DNA of 64,000 nucleotides from SAR116 cluster bacterium AG-313-A07 (GCA_003284265.1 QBVV01000002.1:1-64000), one strand, 5' to 3'. Counted from the stretch's first letter, positions 44,758 through 54,996 are shown. The notes: generated by a model from the sequence alone, not told the origin. Numbers and translations are program-made.

Positions 44758-46989
44758 ATGTCAGCCATAGAGAATATTGAGATCAACCCTTCCCCAAAAT
44801 TAAGGAAGCCTCAACAATTAACCAGTGGGATGGATTTCAGTCAGTTTTTTAATTCCGAAATGCTGACGACAGCTAATTTAAGCCAACTTTCTGACTTAGC
44901 GCCTCCAAGGGAAGCACCTTCCAAACAGACCGACGTTATGAGACAACCGGAAAAACAGGTAACGAGACACGAGACTGAGGGAGACAACCCGTCAGGTTAC
45001 TCCAAAGACGATAGTACCGTCGAGGCATCCAAATCTTCAGATCCCAGAAGGTCCCCGGTTGAGCCTGTAAACGGCAACAGAGATTACGAGCGCGAAAAAA
45101 TATCACACGATAATCATAACAATACCTCAATGAATGATCATCATGCGAATAGCAGCATCTCAAAGGAAGTTGACGCCAATGAATTAGCCGACGCATCTTC
45201 TAATAGAGCCATCTCTAATAATAAGGATTTGCAACAGGCAAGTGTAGAAGAGCCCCCGTATGGCGCAATGTCTGATATACAGAAGACAGCTCCCGTTATA
45301 CAAACGACGGCTAACGTCGTTACGGCTGATAATGCGAAAACATTAAGTCACCCTGCATCTCTAAGCTCTAAGATCGAATCCGATAAAACTTCAACTAATG
45401 AATCTAAAATATCCGAGGCGCTCAATAGCGTAATTAAACCGATCCTGCCGGCTACAGATAACGACACAGCTGCAGTTTCTGCACCTAACAAAGTTGAGGT
45501 AGCTATTCCCCAAAAGGGAGGCAACAGTGCAACTTTTGAGTCAGAGTTGGTTCCAATCTCTCCAAAAACAGGAGAAACAAAATCCTCTGATGTTGTTGGT
45601 CAATCCAATGTTAATACCACAATAGCCGGAGAAAAATCTGATATTATAGCGGGGTCCAACAATAAAACACCGCTTGAGCCACAATTTTTAGATATTACAA
45701 AACCCGTTAGTACGGATACAAAAATCGCACAAAAACCGATACTTAATAATAACTCGGATAAACTTGCCTCTACCTTAAATCAAGCCGGGTCGACGACGAA
45801 CAATCAAACCAACGTAGCTATTGTTATAAATCAAACCCAAAGCTCAAGCCTCAACGATAAGGGTCTATTATTGTCATCAACCCCTAAACTTCAGGAGGTT
45901 AATAAGCCACAAACAGAAGCAGAACGAGCTACGGGTCGAAAAAATATGAATCCGACATTAAAAAATGAGAACAAAGTCCCAAGCTTAAAACTAAGCCCAT
46001 TGGAAGGAGATGTCTCTATCCGCGTCGTTGATAGTAATACAGCACCTCGGGTTTCTAACGCCGCTGGCAGCAACATCTTACAAGCTCAAAATGGAGCACA
46101 GGCGGGAGATAATAACGCAGCGCTTGCAAATAGGGGTGTATCAGCACAATCGTTGAACTTACCCCAACATCAAGTTGAAACAGGTCAGAGCAATCAACAA
46201 ATATCCAACGCGAAACCACTTCATGTAGGCGCAAATACTGGGGAAAACAATTCAGGTTTTACTCAAAATAGCCCTCAAGGCAACGCTTCCAACATAGCAT
46301 CAAACACTGCTATCCAACCTAGCGGAACACCTATAAATGGGCTGGAAACCTTCAAGCAACACGCGCTCAAATCGGATGGCTCAACCAATCAGCACCCCTC
46401 AACCAGGAAAATCGGGCCAACTTCATTGGGCACACAAACTAATCAACCCGCGGCACCAAATGCTTTGGCTGGGGTCAACGCGAGCAGCCCACAGACAACA
46501 AACAGTATTCTTGCGGCTCAGCAACCCGTGACTAACTCACGGCCAGGCGCGGCGCCTACAGCAGCAAATCAGGTTTCTGTACAACTATCAAAAACTATTC
46601 AAAACGGCGACAACAAGATTAAAATTCAATTACGACCCCAAGAATTGGGTCGTGTGGAAGTCAAGCTTGAAATTGCAAATGATGGTCGCGCTAAAGCCAT
46701 GATTATCGCCGAACGATCAGAAACACTCGACATTCTTCAGAAAGATGTTCGAGTATTGGAGCGGGCTCTGCAGGATGCCGGATTAAAAACTGACCAAAAC
46801 TCCTTATCGTTTGATCTCCATGGTCGAAAGGATAATTCTGATACTCGGCAAGCTAATTCAGAGAGCTCCAAAGACGACACTAATCCGGATACCTCAGATG
46901 TCTCAAACTCTCTTGAAAATGAATCAAACCCCATATCGGCGACAGCTATCGGGATCACTCCTGATGGTTCGATAAACCTGTTAACGTAG
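44758..46989 (+). CDS. fliK: Flagellar hook-length control protein FliK
   Basis: A 743-residue FliK. Residues 1-610 are low-complexity, rich in Ser, Asn, Thr and Gln, and probably disordered, acting as the molecular ruler. The conserved C-terminal domain (about 615-695) contains IKIQLRPQELGRVEVKLEI and the DVRVLERALQDAGLK helix, and switches FlhB specificity when the hook is finished. It is nearly twice the length of the enteric protein, chiefly in the linker. It heads fliK-flgD-flgE. Confidence 0.95.
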   Translation: MSAIENIEINPSPKLRKPQQLTSGMDFSQFFNSEMLTTANLSQLSDLAPPREAPSKQTDVMRQPEKQVTRHETEGDNPSGYSKDDSTVEASKSSDPRRSPVEPVNGNRDYEREKISHDNHNNTSMNDHHANSSISKEVDANELADASSNRAISNNKDLQQASVEEPPYGAMSDIQKTAPVIQTTANVVTADNAKTLSHPASLSSKIESDKTSTNESKISEALNSVIKPILPATDNDTAAVSAPNKVEVAIPQKGGNSATFESELVPISPKTGETKSSDVVGQSNVNTTIAGEKSDIIAGSNNKTPLEPQFLDITKPVSTDTKIAQKPILNNNSDKLASTLNQAGSTTNNQTNVAIVINQTQSSSLNDKGLLLSSTPKLQEVNKPQTEAERATGRKNMNPTLKNENKVPSLKLSPLEGDVSIRVVDSNTAPRVSNAAGSNILQAQNGAQAGDNNAALANRGVSAQSLNLPQHQVETGQSNQQISNAKPLHVGANTGENNSGFTQNSPQGNASNIASNTAIQPSGTPINGLETFKQHALKSDGSTNQHPSTRKIGPTSLGTQTNQPAAPNALAGVNASSPQTTNSILAAQQPVTNSRPGAAPTAANQVSVQLSKTIQNGDNKIKIQLRPQELGRVEVKLEIANDGRAKAMIIAERSETLDILQKDVRVLERALQDAGLKTDQNSLSFDLHGRKDNSDTRQANSESSKDDTNPDTSDVSNSLENESNPISATAIGITPDGSINLLT

Positions 46990-46999
46990 GAGTGAGATA

Positions 47000-47659
47000 A
47001 TGGATCTAACAGCGATAAGCAGCAGTAATGCCGCTAGCGGTGCAGCAAAAACGGCTCGAACCGGGTTGGGTGAAGACCTAAATACGTTTTTGACGATGTT
47101 GACTACCCAATTGAAAAATCAGGACCCAACCAACCCCATGGACACGCATCAAATGACGGCACAACTGGTAGATTTTGCTAACGTTGAACAACAGATAGCA
47201 CAAAATCAAAATCTGGAAGATTTAGTTCGATTACAATCCAACAATGCAGAATTTGGCGCGCTTAATTATATTGGACGCTCAATTCAAATCGAAGGTAATG
47301 AAACCTATGTAACACCGAAAGGTACAACTTGGGGTTATCAGATTGACAGGGCCGCCACGTCTGTAGACTTGCATGTTATGAACGCGAAAGGCAGGAGCGT
47401 TTATTCTGAAACCGGTAACTTGACTAATAGTATCAGACACCAGTTTTCCTGGGATGCCAAAGATGGAAAAGGAAATACCTTAGAACCCGGTAATTACTCA
47501 CTCATGATCATCGCAAAAGATGCATCTGGTAAAGCTATCGACAGCACTGTGGACAGCATTGGCTTGGTAAGCGGCATCAAATCCAACGCTACAGGGCCAA
47601 GCCTTCTGCTAGGTAAAGACATAGAGGTCGCATTGTCAGAAATAATGAAGATTAAATAA
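47000..47659 (+). CDS. flgD: Flagellar hook cap protein FlgD
   Basis: Hook assembly scaffold of 219 residues. The N-terminal part has FLTMLTTQLKNQDPTNPMDT and FANVEQQIAQNQNLEDL; the C-terminal part is a Tudor/FnIII-like beta domain with the FSWDAKDGKGNTLEPGNYS pattern. GGAG precedes the ATG, which follows fliK by ten bases. Confidence 0.96.
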   Translation: MDLTAISSSNAASGAAKTARTGLGEDLNTFLTMLTTQLKNQDPTNPMDTHQMTAQLVDFANVEQQIAQNQNLEDLVRLQSNNAEFGALNYIGRSIQIEGNETYVTPKGTTWGYQIDRAATSVDLHVMNAKGRSVYSETGNLTNSIRHQFSWDAKDGKGNTLEPGNYSLMIIAKDASGKAIDSTVDSIGLVSGIKSNATGPSLLLGKDIEVALSEIMKIK

Positions 47660-47770
47660 TAAAACTTTTTTAATTTAACTAAACGGCAAAAAGCCAGTCA
47701 CTGCAAGAAAGCAAAACTATACTAGGAAAAGAAAAACAAGGCGAACCCTTGTAAAAAAACGGAGAAAAAA

Positions 47771-49123
47771 ATGAGCATTAACTCAGGACTATTTGCAGGA
47801 GTGGCAGCGGTTGCCGCACAATCAACAGCATTTGCTGTTATTTCCGATAATATCGCTAACGTGAATACGGTTGGGTTCAAAGATACAACCACACAATTCC
47901 AGGCTTTGGTGACACAAAGTCTTAGCACCTCTGCAAGCGCAGGCGGCGTGAAGTCGATCACTCAATCAGACCCTATTAAGCAAGGCTTGCTGCAAGGAAC
48001 AGCAAACTCCACCGACGTTGCTATCGATGGGAATGGTTTCTTTATAACAAACGAGGCCCCTGTGCCTGGCTTAGGTGATGAATATCTGCTAACGAGGGCA
48101 GGAAATTTCATAAAAGACGAAAATGATAAGCTTGTGAACAGTGCAGGGTTTTATCTGCAGGGTTATGCAACGGACGGAACGGGTGCTATTGAAAACGCAA
48201 CGACTAAGGACTTGCTCTCTAGTCTGGAAACAGTCGATTTATCAAAATTTCAAAGGGTTGCAAAAGTAACAGAAAATGTGGAATTGAATATTAATTTAAA
48301 CGCAGCTGCCGCTGATGCCGACGCCGTTGACGTTACAAACCTTACCGTTTATGACTCGCAAGGTAACGATTATCTTTTGCGACTTGAGTGGGACAAGACA
48401 GCCACCGCGAATATTTGGGATTGCGTCGCCACCTTGCGGGATCCGGCAGGAGGCGCTCAAAACATAGCTGAAACAGGTACTGCCGGTAAAGCTACAGGTT
48501 TCCGCATAGAATTCAACACAGATGGCACACCCAAAACGGTAACCGCTGTTGGAGGTGGAGGGGCAGCCACCACCGGTGCCACTGGAACCGCTGCTACTAC
48601 AACCATCACATTTACGGCTGCTGCAATCACTGGACAATATGCTGGTAGAGCGGTTGACACACTTTCCTTTAATGTAAACTTTGGAAATTTTGGCACATCA
48701 TCTGGTATGACACAATATGATGCACCATACCAAACATCACTCTTAAACCAAGATGGCAATGGTCCAACAGATTTAGAAAGAGTATCATTTGATGATAAAG
48801 GACTTTTAACTGCTGTTTTTTCGGATGGTTCTTCTCGTCCAATTTATAAACTTCCTATCGCGACTGTCCCTGCCCCAGCAGAGCTTGAATCATTATCTGG
48901 AAACGCTTACCGGATCACTGCTGACTCAGGAGAAGCGGTTTTGAACTTCGCCACAGAAGGTGGAGCGGGACGTGTGTCTGCTAGCGCCTTAGAAAACTCC
49001 ACTGTTGACATAGCAGGACAGTTCACCGATTTGATAATTGCACAAAGAGCTTACTCGGCTGCAACAAAAATCATTACAACGGGGGACGAGCTACTCGAAG
49101 AAATCACACGAGTTAAGCGATAA
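47771..49123 (+). CDS. flgE: Flagellar hook protein FlgE
   Basis: Hook subunit of 450 residues. Axial N-terminal SGLFAGVAAVAAQSTAFAVI and DNIANVNTVGFKDTTTQF; C-terminal FTDLIIAQRAYSAATKIITT. A Gly/Thr/Ala-rich stretch lies near residues 260-290 within the variable domain. GGAG precedes the ATG. A strong terminator follows, ending the fliK operon. Confidence 0.96.
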   Translation: MSINSGLFAGVAAVAAQSTAFAVISDNIANVNTVGFKDTTTQFQALVTQSLSTSASAGGVKSITQSDPIKQGLLQGTANSTDVAIDGNGFFITNEAPVPGLGDEYLLTRAGNFIKDENDKLVNSAGFYLQGYATDGTGAIENATTKDLLSSLETVDLSKFQRVAKVTENVELNINLNAAAADADAVDVTNLTVYDSQGNDYLLRLEWDKTATANIWDCVATLRDPAGGAQNIAETGTAGKATGFRIEFNTDGTPKTVTAVGGGGAATTGATGTAATTTITFTAAAITGQYAGRAVDTLSFNVNFGNFGTSSGMTQYDAPYQTSLLNQDGNGPTDLERVSFDDKGLLTAVFSDGSSRPIYKLPIATVPAPAELESLSGNAYRITADSGEAVLNFATEGGAGRVSASALENSTVDIAGQFTDLIIAQRAYSAATKIITTGDELLEEITRVKR

Positions 49124-49148
49124 TTTCTTTTTTATAATTTTCTTTTCC

Positions 49149-49182
49149 AAAAGGCTCTGTGCATATGCTCAGAGCCTTTTTT
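49149..49182 (+). terminator. Rho-independent terminator after flgE
   Basis: 11-bp stem AAAAGGCTCTG / CAGAGCCTTTT (49149-49159 and 49170-49180), a ten-base loop and a T run. A-rich sequence on the left side means it may also stop transcripts of the hydrolase genes coming from the other direction. Confidence 0.88.
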
Positions 49183-49225
49183 CTGCACCTTTTCTGTAAA
49201 ACCGAGGAAATCCAGATTTAATTTA

Positions 49226-50272
49226 TTAGCAGCTAAGTTCTGATATGAATTGATGGAAAACTCTATGATACCAACACCCGCGGCGATCGTGAAATCCAAC
49301 ATGCCCTCCCCCCTCCGGCAGCATAATTTTGACATTTTTCAATTTACACCGAGCAATAGACGAATACATAGTGGATGGCACCCATGGGTCATTTTTAGCG
49401 CTAACAATTAATGTTGGTACTTTTATCTCGTGGATAAAAAACTTGGCGGAACAGGATTTATAATAATCAACCGCGCCCGAGAAACCATTTTTCGGCGCAG
49501 TAACACGGTCATCAAATTCATATACCGTATTCGTACGCAGAATAGTTTTTCTCTGTCTGTCATTTAAATTCTTCAAACCAAGTATACCATTCTTCATATG
49601 GTGTAACAGCCACTTGTGGTATAAGTAATTTCGGGGCTGCAAAACTCGTTCAGAGGTCATTGCTAAATCTATCGGCGCGGAGACAGATAAAGCCGCCCTG
49701 ATGGGATACTCAGTTCCAGATCCCCCGAGCAACTTTAAGAGTATATTTCCGCCCAGTGAGAACCCTATAATTATTACTCCATTAGGCATAAATTGCATTG
49801 CATTTAGCTCTTTAAAGACGCTCTGCAAGTCTTGATCACGTCCAGCATGGTAGTAATGTCGAGAGGGCGCTTGCGCCGATTTAACTCCTCTTAGATTGAG
49901 TCTTAAAATACTGTAACCACGTCCAAGGAAGTAATCTGACGTTTGCAACATATACGCACTATCTTCACAACCACCAAGTCCATGGATTAAAACAATTAAT
50001 GGTAATTGGGCTATCGTGCAGCAAGGAAAACTTAGCGTACCAGTTAGTTGATCACCCGATCCATCCGTCATTTGGAACGTAAGTTTATCTGATGATTTAC
50101 AATTCGAGATTTTTAGTTTTGGTATTAAGAAACTTCTCAAGGTCTGCAAGTCGGCACCAAACCAAGGAAACCTCTCTTGGTAGTTCGGATATCTCTCACT
50201 CGACTTTAAACTTGAGGGGTTAGTCAACTTGATCTTTACCCAGCTCTTTATCTTGTGGAGGAAGGTCCTCAT
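49226..50272 (-). CDS. YheT-like alpha/beta hydrolase
   Basis: A 348-residue alpha/beta hydrolase of the YheT/EMB8 group (esterases with unknown physiological substrate). Oxyanion-hole HGLGG is near residue 96, the nucleophile elbow is GFSLGG, the acid Asp is in SAKNDPWVPS and the catalytic His in GGGHVGF. All triad residues are present. Its first 53 bases overlap the end of the upstream hydrolase gene, so the two form an operon, although a later start is possible. Confidence 0.9.
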   Translation of the reverse strand: MRTFLHKIKSWVKIKLTNPSSLKSSERYPNYQERFPWFGADLQTLRSFLIPKLKISNCKSSDKLTFQMTDGSGDQLTGTLSFPCCTIAQLPLIVLIHGLGGCEDSAYMLQTSDYFLGRGYSILRLNLRGVKSAQAPSRHYYHAGRDQDLQSVFKELNAMQFMPNGVIIIGFSLGGNILLKLLGGSGTEYPIRAALSVSAPIDLAMTSERVLQPRNYLYHKWLLHHMKNGILGLKNLNDRQRKTILRTNTVYEFDDRVTAPKNGFSGAVDYYKSCSAKFFIHEIKVPTLIVSAKNDPWVPSTMYSSIARCKLKNVKIMLPEGGGHVGFHDRRGCWYHRVFHQFISELSC

Positions 50273-51134
50273 CTTCTATTAGGTGATTGGTTTCACTCAA
50301 CCACTCGGAAACTATGCTCAAATATTTTGAATCAACGAGTACCGGAGCATGTCCACAATCTTCGAGTTCAATTATTTTCGCTTTCGGTCCTACCCGCGCC
50401 ATCCTATCTGCTACTTCTCTGCTCAGAACACCTGACCCTTTACCTCGCAATACAAGCACAGGGCATTGTATTTTTTCGTAAACATCCCAAACGTCAAGAT
50501 CACTCCAAATGGTTTCCAACTCATTTATAATTGCGGGGTCATAATGCAGACTGTAGGTCCCGTCGACTTCTCTATTGATACTTCGAACAATGAAATCCGA
50601 CCAGTCAACATCATCGCCAATACCACAACCTGAATATGCTCTTCTGAAATATATATTGGCATCCTCTAAGTCTCTAAATACGGCATTTGATTTAAAACGG
50701 TCTAGTAAAAGCTTTATTGATCCAAACGTTAAAACAGGCCCAACGTCATTTAGTATTAGACGTCGTATGGGGCTATCGTCCCGGGCAGCAAAAATCATTC
50801 CCAAAATGCCCCCTGTAAATGTACCAAGCCAATCGACTTTCGAGATCCCCCTATAATCCATTAGGCCATCGATATGACGCACAGAGCTCTCCAGGGAATA
50901 GTCTTCCTTATTTGAAAGCCAACCACTTTTCCCGTGTCCTGCTAAATCAAAACTAATAGTGTGCCAGTCTTTCGAAAAATATTCCCCAAGTTTCGTGAAA
51001 TCCCTACCGTGCCTGGTATGACCGTGCACACAAAGTAATAAATTTTCACGCGTCGATATACCCCAGTCTGTATATGCAAGCCAAACCGTTCCATTAATAT
51101 CTCTAAAAGGAAATGTCCCTGACGATGATCGCAT
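50220..51134 (-). CDS. Alpha/beta hydrolase-fold protein lacking the nucleophile
   Basis: A 304-residue alpha/beta-hydrolase-fold protein. HGHTRHGRDF and FDLAGHGKSG are normal, but the nucleophile elbow reads GTFTGG: Phe106 (codon TTT at 50817-50819) occupies the place of the catalytic Ser in the usual GTSMGG. The expected acid Asp in the RGxxSDxLS segment is Gly (Gly235). The His (His262 in CGHAP) is kept. As written it should not hydrolyse esters by the family mechanism. It is upstream of and overlapping an intact hydrolase and divergent from an IclR regulator. Confidence 0.88.
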   Translation of the reverse strand: MRSSSGTFPFRDINGTVWLAYTDWGISTRENLLLCVHGHTRHGRDFTKLGEYFSKDWHTISFDLAGHGKSGWLSNKEDYSLESSVRHIDGLMDYRGISKVDWLGTFTGGILGMIFAARDDSPIRRLILNDVGPVLTFGSIKLLLDRFKSNAVFRDLEDANIYFRRAYSGCGIGDDVDWSDFIVRSINREVDGTYSLHYDPAIINELETIWSDLDVWDVYEKIQCPVLVLRGKGSGVLSREVADRMARVGPKAKIIELEDCGHAPVLVDSKYLSIVSEWLSETNHLIEDEDLPPQDKELGKDQVD

Positions 51135-51296
51135 GATTATTTCTCGATTGAAGTTTATTACTAAGTATTTCTATCTAAAGTAGGGCTATCCTCATTTCTT
51201 TTGAGTTGCAACGGTGATAGTACTTTCCATATTATTGTCTTGTTTTAAACACCTTCAACAATTTTTTTAAATATTTTATTTAAGGTAGTTGTAAAA

Positions 51297-52070
51297 ATGG
51301 CCTCTGGTTTTGAGGATCCTCTTTTTATTAAGTCTATTGAAAAAGGCTTTGCTATAATTGAATTATTTGAAAGCGTTGAAAATGAGCTCAGCTTAAGTGA
51401 GATATCCAAACTTACGGGATATGGAATAAGTGGGACCCAGAGGCTCTTATATACATTGGAAAAACTTGGCTATATCGAAAAAAACCAACAGACAAAAAAA
51501 TATACACCTGGGATAAAAACACTAAGTCTTGGTTTTACATACACTCGACTTGGAAGAATTAAAAAAGCCTCTTTTGAAATAATTAGAGATATAAGTTCAA
51601 GTGTCGAAGAGAGTTTTTTTTTGCTGGCCTTTAACAAGACAAATCTCATTAACATAATGCAAAGCCCGAGTAAAAAACCTTGTCCAAAAATTATGACACC
51701 GGGGGCTCCTTTTGATTTGATCTACAGTTCAGCAGGTCGTTCCGTTCTATCCCACCTGCCAGCCATGAATGCCGTAGCGCTGGTATTTTCTTCGCATAAA
51801 AATACCTACACTAAAAAAACCAAAACAGACCCAAAGTTAATACTAAAGGAGATTGAAACAGCGTATACAAAAGGTTTTTCAATAATCGATGGAGAGACTG
51901 ATTTGGGTATGATTTCCATCGGTTCTGCGATACTGGATAAAAATGGCTTACCAATAGCTGCTCTCGAAATGAACGCATCTCGGGAAGCATGGAAATGGAT
52001 GAAACAAAGAGAGCGATTTGGCTCTAAACTAGAGAAAGCAGCAAAGCAAATAGCTGAGAATTTAAGTTAA
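51297..52070 (+). CDS. IclR-family transcription regulator
   Basis: A 257-residue regulator. The N-terminal winged helix-turn-helix (about 8-70) includes FIKSIEKGFAIIELFE and LSEISKLTGYGISGTQRLLY; the C-terminal effector domain (about 80-255) has SSAGRSVLSHLP and the FSIIDGETDLGMISIGSAI block. IclR proteins control nearby catabolic operons in response to small acids. It is divergent from the hydrolase genes and convergent with korB, so the hydrolases are the more likely target. Confidence 0.93.
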   Translation: MASGFEDPLFIKSIEKGFAIIELFESVENELSLSEISKLTGYGISGTQRLLYTLEKLGYIEKNQQTKKYTPGIKTLSLGFTYTRLGRIKKASFEIIRDISSSVEESFFLLAFNKTNLINIMQSPSKKPCPKIMTPGAPFDLIYSSAGRSVLSHLPAMNAVALVFSSHKNTYTKKTKTDPKLILKEIETAYTKGFSIIDGETDLGMISIGSAILDKNGLPIAALEMNASREAWKWMKQRERFGSKLEKAAKQIAENLS

Positions 52071-52084
52071 TACTTCCAATATTT

Positions 52085-53140
52085 TCACCGTAAGCTCTTA
52101 TTGATACTTTCCAGCTTATTGCTGTCTGGTCGGAGTTCTGCAACCCCAAGCGAATTCAACGGCACGTTAACCATGTCCATTTTTTCTTTTAACTCAGTAT
52201 CTTCAACATTAAGGTATAACAACCCAGTGGCGACCTCACCTAATTCCTCGTGCTTCATTATATGCTGCAGAGCTGCTGCCGAATCAGATGGATCATAGTT
52301 AGCGTCAAGTTTTCGCAAACGCACCTTACTACTGTCGTGCAGGGTCACATCAATTACTGATCCTTCCTCATACTCAGCGGTTATAGATTCTCTCGGAGCA
52401 ATGTAATCAGTGGCGGTGATTGATCGCTCATTATCCCTAAAAAATTCAAAACTTTTAGTAGAACCGTTGTGATTATTAAACGTTACGCAAGGAGATATTA
52501 CATCTATGAACGCAAAACCTTTATGCGAAAGTGCCGCCTTTATCATTGGAACCAACTGCTCTTTGTCCCCAGAAAAGCCTCGCCCAACGAAACTGGCTCC
52601 GAGTTGTATAGCCATAGCTGCTAAATCAATGGAATCAAATGCATTTTTCTGACCTTTTCTTCCAAGAGATACTCGGTCATTGGTTGCTGAAAATTGGCCT
52701 TTGGTTAGCCCATATGTTCCATTATTTTCCACAATATAAAGCATATCAACCTGCCGTCGTACTGCATGAGCAAATTGACCAAATCCTATGGACGCTGTGT
52801 CTCCATCGCCCGAGACACCGATATATTTCAACTCGTTATTTGCTAAATTTGCGCCAGTTGCTACCGAGGGCATTCGACCATGTACAGAGTTGAAACCATG
52901 GCTTTTAGATAAGAAATAAGTAGGTGTTTTCGACGAACAACCAATTCCAGACATCTTAGCCAATTTATGAGCAGGTAAATTCAGTTCAAAACAAGCCTCT
53001 ACGATCGCAGCGCTGACTGAGTCGTGACCACAACCAGCGCATAACGTAGACATCGCCCCCTCATAATCCCGACGGGTCAGCCCTAAACCATTACGGGGTA
53101 AATTTGGATGATGAAATTTTGGCTTAGCAATATAACTCAT
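52085..53140 (-). CDS. 2-oxoacid:ferredoxin oxidoreductase, beta subunit
   Basis: Thiamine-diphosphate-binding subunit of 351 residues. The cluster-ligand Cys residues are visible in LCAGCGHDS and GIGCSSKTP, and the ThDP motif is GDGDTASIG with NNGTYGLTKGQ. It converts a 2-oxo acid plus CoA to acyl-CoA and CO2, passing electrons to a ferredoxin; 2-oxoglutarate (KorB) is the likely substrate by similarity but not proven. It is last in the operon, 29 bp after the alpha subunit. Confidence 0.94.
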   Translation of the reverse strand: MSYIAKPKFHHPNLPRNGLGLTRRDYEGAMSTLCAGCGHDSVSAAIVEACFELNLPAHKLAKMSGIGCSSKTPTYFLSKSHGFNSVHGRMPSVATGANLANNELKYIGVSGDGDTASIGFGQFAHAVRRQVDMLYIVENNGTYGLTKGQFSATNDRVSLGRKGQKNAFDSIDLAAMAIQLGASFVGRGFSGDKEQLVPMIKAALSHKGFAFIDVISPCVTFNNHNGSTKSFEFFRDNERSITATDYIAPRESITAEYEEGSVIDVTLHDSSKVRLRKLDANYDPSDSAAALQHIMKHEELGEVATGLLYLNVEDTELKEKMDMVNVPLNSLGVAELRPDSNKLESINKSLR

Positions 53141-53169
53141 AAGTGGTTATCCAATAAAAATTTCCATAT

Positions 53170-54996
53170 TCATTCTGCAGCAACTGTATTAGATTCAACT
53201 TGCTTAACATTCCCCGCTAGAGCTTCCGCTATTAAGTCGACGATACATTTTGCCGTAATAGGAGAACCATCATAATTAAGTACCGGCACTATTTTAGCGG
53301 GGTCTATCTCACATTCATTGACTAATAAGGCTCTTAGTTGTGCGTCTCTATTTTGCTCTACCAAAAATACCTTCTCGTGGCTGTCAATAAAATCTTCAAC
53401 CTCTTTTGAAAAAGGGAAAGCTCTAATACGCATGGTGTCAATTTTTATATCTCGGCCGTCTAGCATCTCCATAGCTTCCGGAATCGAAATTGCCGTCGTA
53501 CCAAAATATAGCAACCCTATGGTAGAATCTTGCCTATCTTGACCAAACACAGGTCCGGGCACCAGTTCCTTAGCAGTATTGAATTTATGAACCAAGCGTT
53601 CCATAACGCGAACATTAACACTACCGTCTTCGGTATAACCTGCATACTCGTTATGCGATGTTCCACGAGTAAAAAAAGCACCTTTTTCAGGATGAGTCCC
53701 CGGGTACGTGCGGTATGGTATCCCATCACCATCAACATCCAGGTAACGACCAAAGCGTTCTACCTCATCAAGCTGCTCCGCATTTAATACTTTCCCTCTA
53801 TCAAAACCTCTAGCTTCATCGATCTTAAATGGCTTTGTCGTCCATTCATTCATACCAAGATCAAGATCACTCATTATGATCACGGGTGTTTGTAATCTCT
53901 CTGCAAGGTCAAACGCCTCTATTGCAAAGTCAAAACATTCCGTGGGATTAGAAGGGAATATTAAAATATGTTTTGTATCTCCATGACTAGCATAGGCACA
54001 CGCAGTTATATCTGACTGTTGGGTTCTTGTCGGCATGCCTGTTGATGGCCCGCCCCGTTGAATATTGAACAACACAGCAGGTACCTCTGCAAAATAAGCC
54101 AAACCAAGGAATTCACTCATTAATGAAATACCTGGACCACTTGTGGCGGTGAATGCACGAGCGCCGTTCCAATTCGCACCAATCACCATCCCGATAGCCG
54201 CCAACTCATCTTCCGCTTGTACAATTGCGAATTTCTTTTGACCTGTTTCTTCATCAATTCTAAGTTTATGGCAGTAGCTTTCAAAGGCCTCCGCAACAGA
54301 TGTAGAGGGCGTTATAGGATACCACGCAGCTACAGTTGCCCCCGCAAAAACACAGCCAAGTCCCGCTGCTGCATTTCCATCTATAAGGATCTGATCACCT
54401 ACCGCATCAGAGCTTTCAACACGAACGTCTAAGGGGCAATCAAAATATTTTAGAGCATAATTTCTACCTATTTCAAGCGCGTCTATATTCGGCGCTATCA
54501 GCTTATCTTTTCCACGAAATTGCTCAGATATCATTCCCTTAATAACATCAAAATCCATGTCTAAAAGGCCAGTTAATGCGCCTACATAAGCAACGTTTTT
54601 AAAAAGTTGCCGCTCCCTTGGGATAGTAAACCTTTCGTTGCAGAGCTGTGTTAGAGGAATTCCGATCGTTTTAATATCATCGCGCTCGATTTCTCGGATA
54701 AAAGTACTGTCATAGAGTAAATATCCACCAGGTAAAATTGCCTTAATATCCTCGTCCCAACTCTGAGGATTCATGGCCACCATAATATCAATGCCATCCC
54801 TTCTACCTAGGTATCCGTTCCCATTTACACGGCACTCAAACCAAGTGGGCAACCCCTGAATATTTGATGGAAAAATATTTTTAGGAGCGACTGGAACCCC
54901 CATTCTGAATATTGCTTTCGCGAACAGTGCGTTAGCACTGGCGGAGCCAGAACCATTGACATTAGCGAACTTGATTACGAAGTCATTTACAATCAT
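53170..54996 (-). CDS. 2-oxoacid:ferredoxin oxidoreductase, gamma-alpha fusion subunit
   Basis: A 608-residue subunit in which the gamma domain (about 1-190; FVIKFANVNGSGSASANALF) is fused to the alpha domain (about 205-600; GNAAAGLGCVFAGATVAAW then YPITPSTSVAE). I choose the ATG at 54996 because it overlaps the upstream stop as ATGA; an ATG at 55071 would overlap the neighbour by 79 bp. The fusion is the type found in aerobic bacteria and mycobacteria, less oxygen-sensitive than the four-subunit form. Confidence 0.94.
   Translation of the reverse strand: MIVNDFVIKFANVNGSGSASANALFAKAIFRMGVPVAPKNIFPSNIQGLPTWFECRVNGNGYLGRRDGIDIMVAMNPQSWDEDIKAILPGGYLLYDSTFIREIERDDIKTIGIPLTQLCNERFTIPRERQLFKNVAYVGALTGLLDMDFDVIKGMISEQFRGKDKLIAPNIDALEIGRNYALKYFDCPLDVRVESSDAVGDQILIDGNAAAGLGCVFAGATVAAWYPITPSTSVAEAFESYCHKLRIDEETGQKKFAIVQAEDELAAIGMVIGANWNGARAFTATSGPGISLMSEFLGLAYFAEVPAVLFNIQRGGPSTGMPTRTQQSDITACAYASHGDTKHILIFPSNPTECFDFAIEAFDLAERLQTPVIIMSDLDLGMNEWTTKPFKIDEARGFDRGKVLNAEQLDEVERFGRYLDVDGDGIPYRTYPGTHPEKGAFFTRGTSHNEYAGYTEDGSVNVRVMERLVHKFNTAKELVPGPVFGQDRQDSTIGLLYFGTTAISIPEAMEMLDGRDIKIDTMRIRAFPFSKEVEDFIDSHEKVFLVEQNRDAQLRALLVNECEIDPAKIVPVLNYDGSPITAKCIVDLIAEALAGNVKQVESNTVAAE

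Noticed and set aside
44538-44780. 80-codon plus-strand frame upstream of fliK
   Set aside because: Lies in the A+T island, overlaps the sigma-54 site and the fliK start, and has no ribosome site or recognisable sequence.
49132-49335. 67-codon minus-strand frame after flgE
   Set aside because: Runs through the terminator and overlaps the end of the YheT-like gene in another frame.
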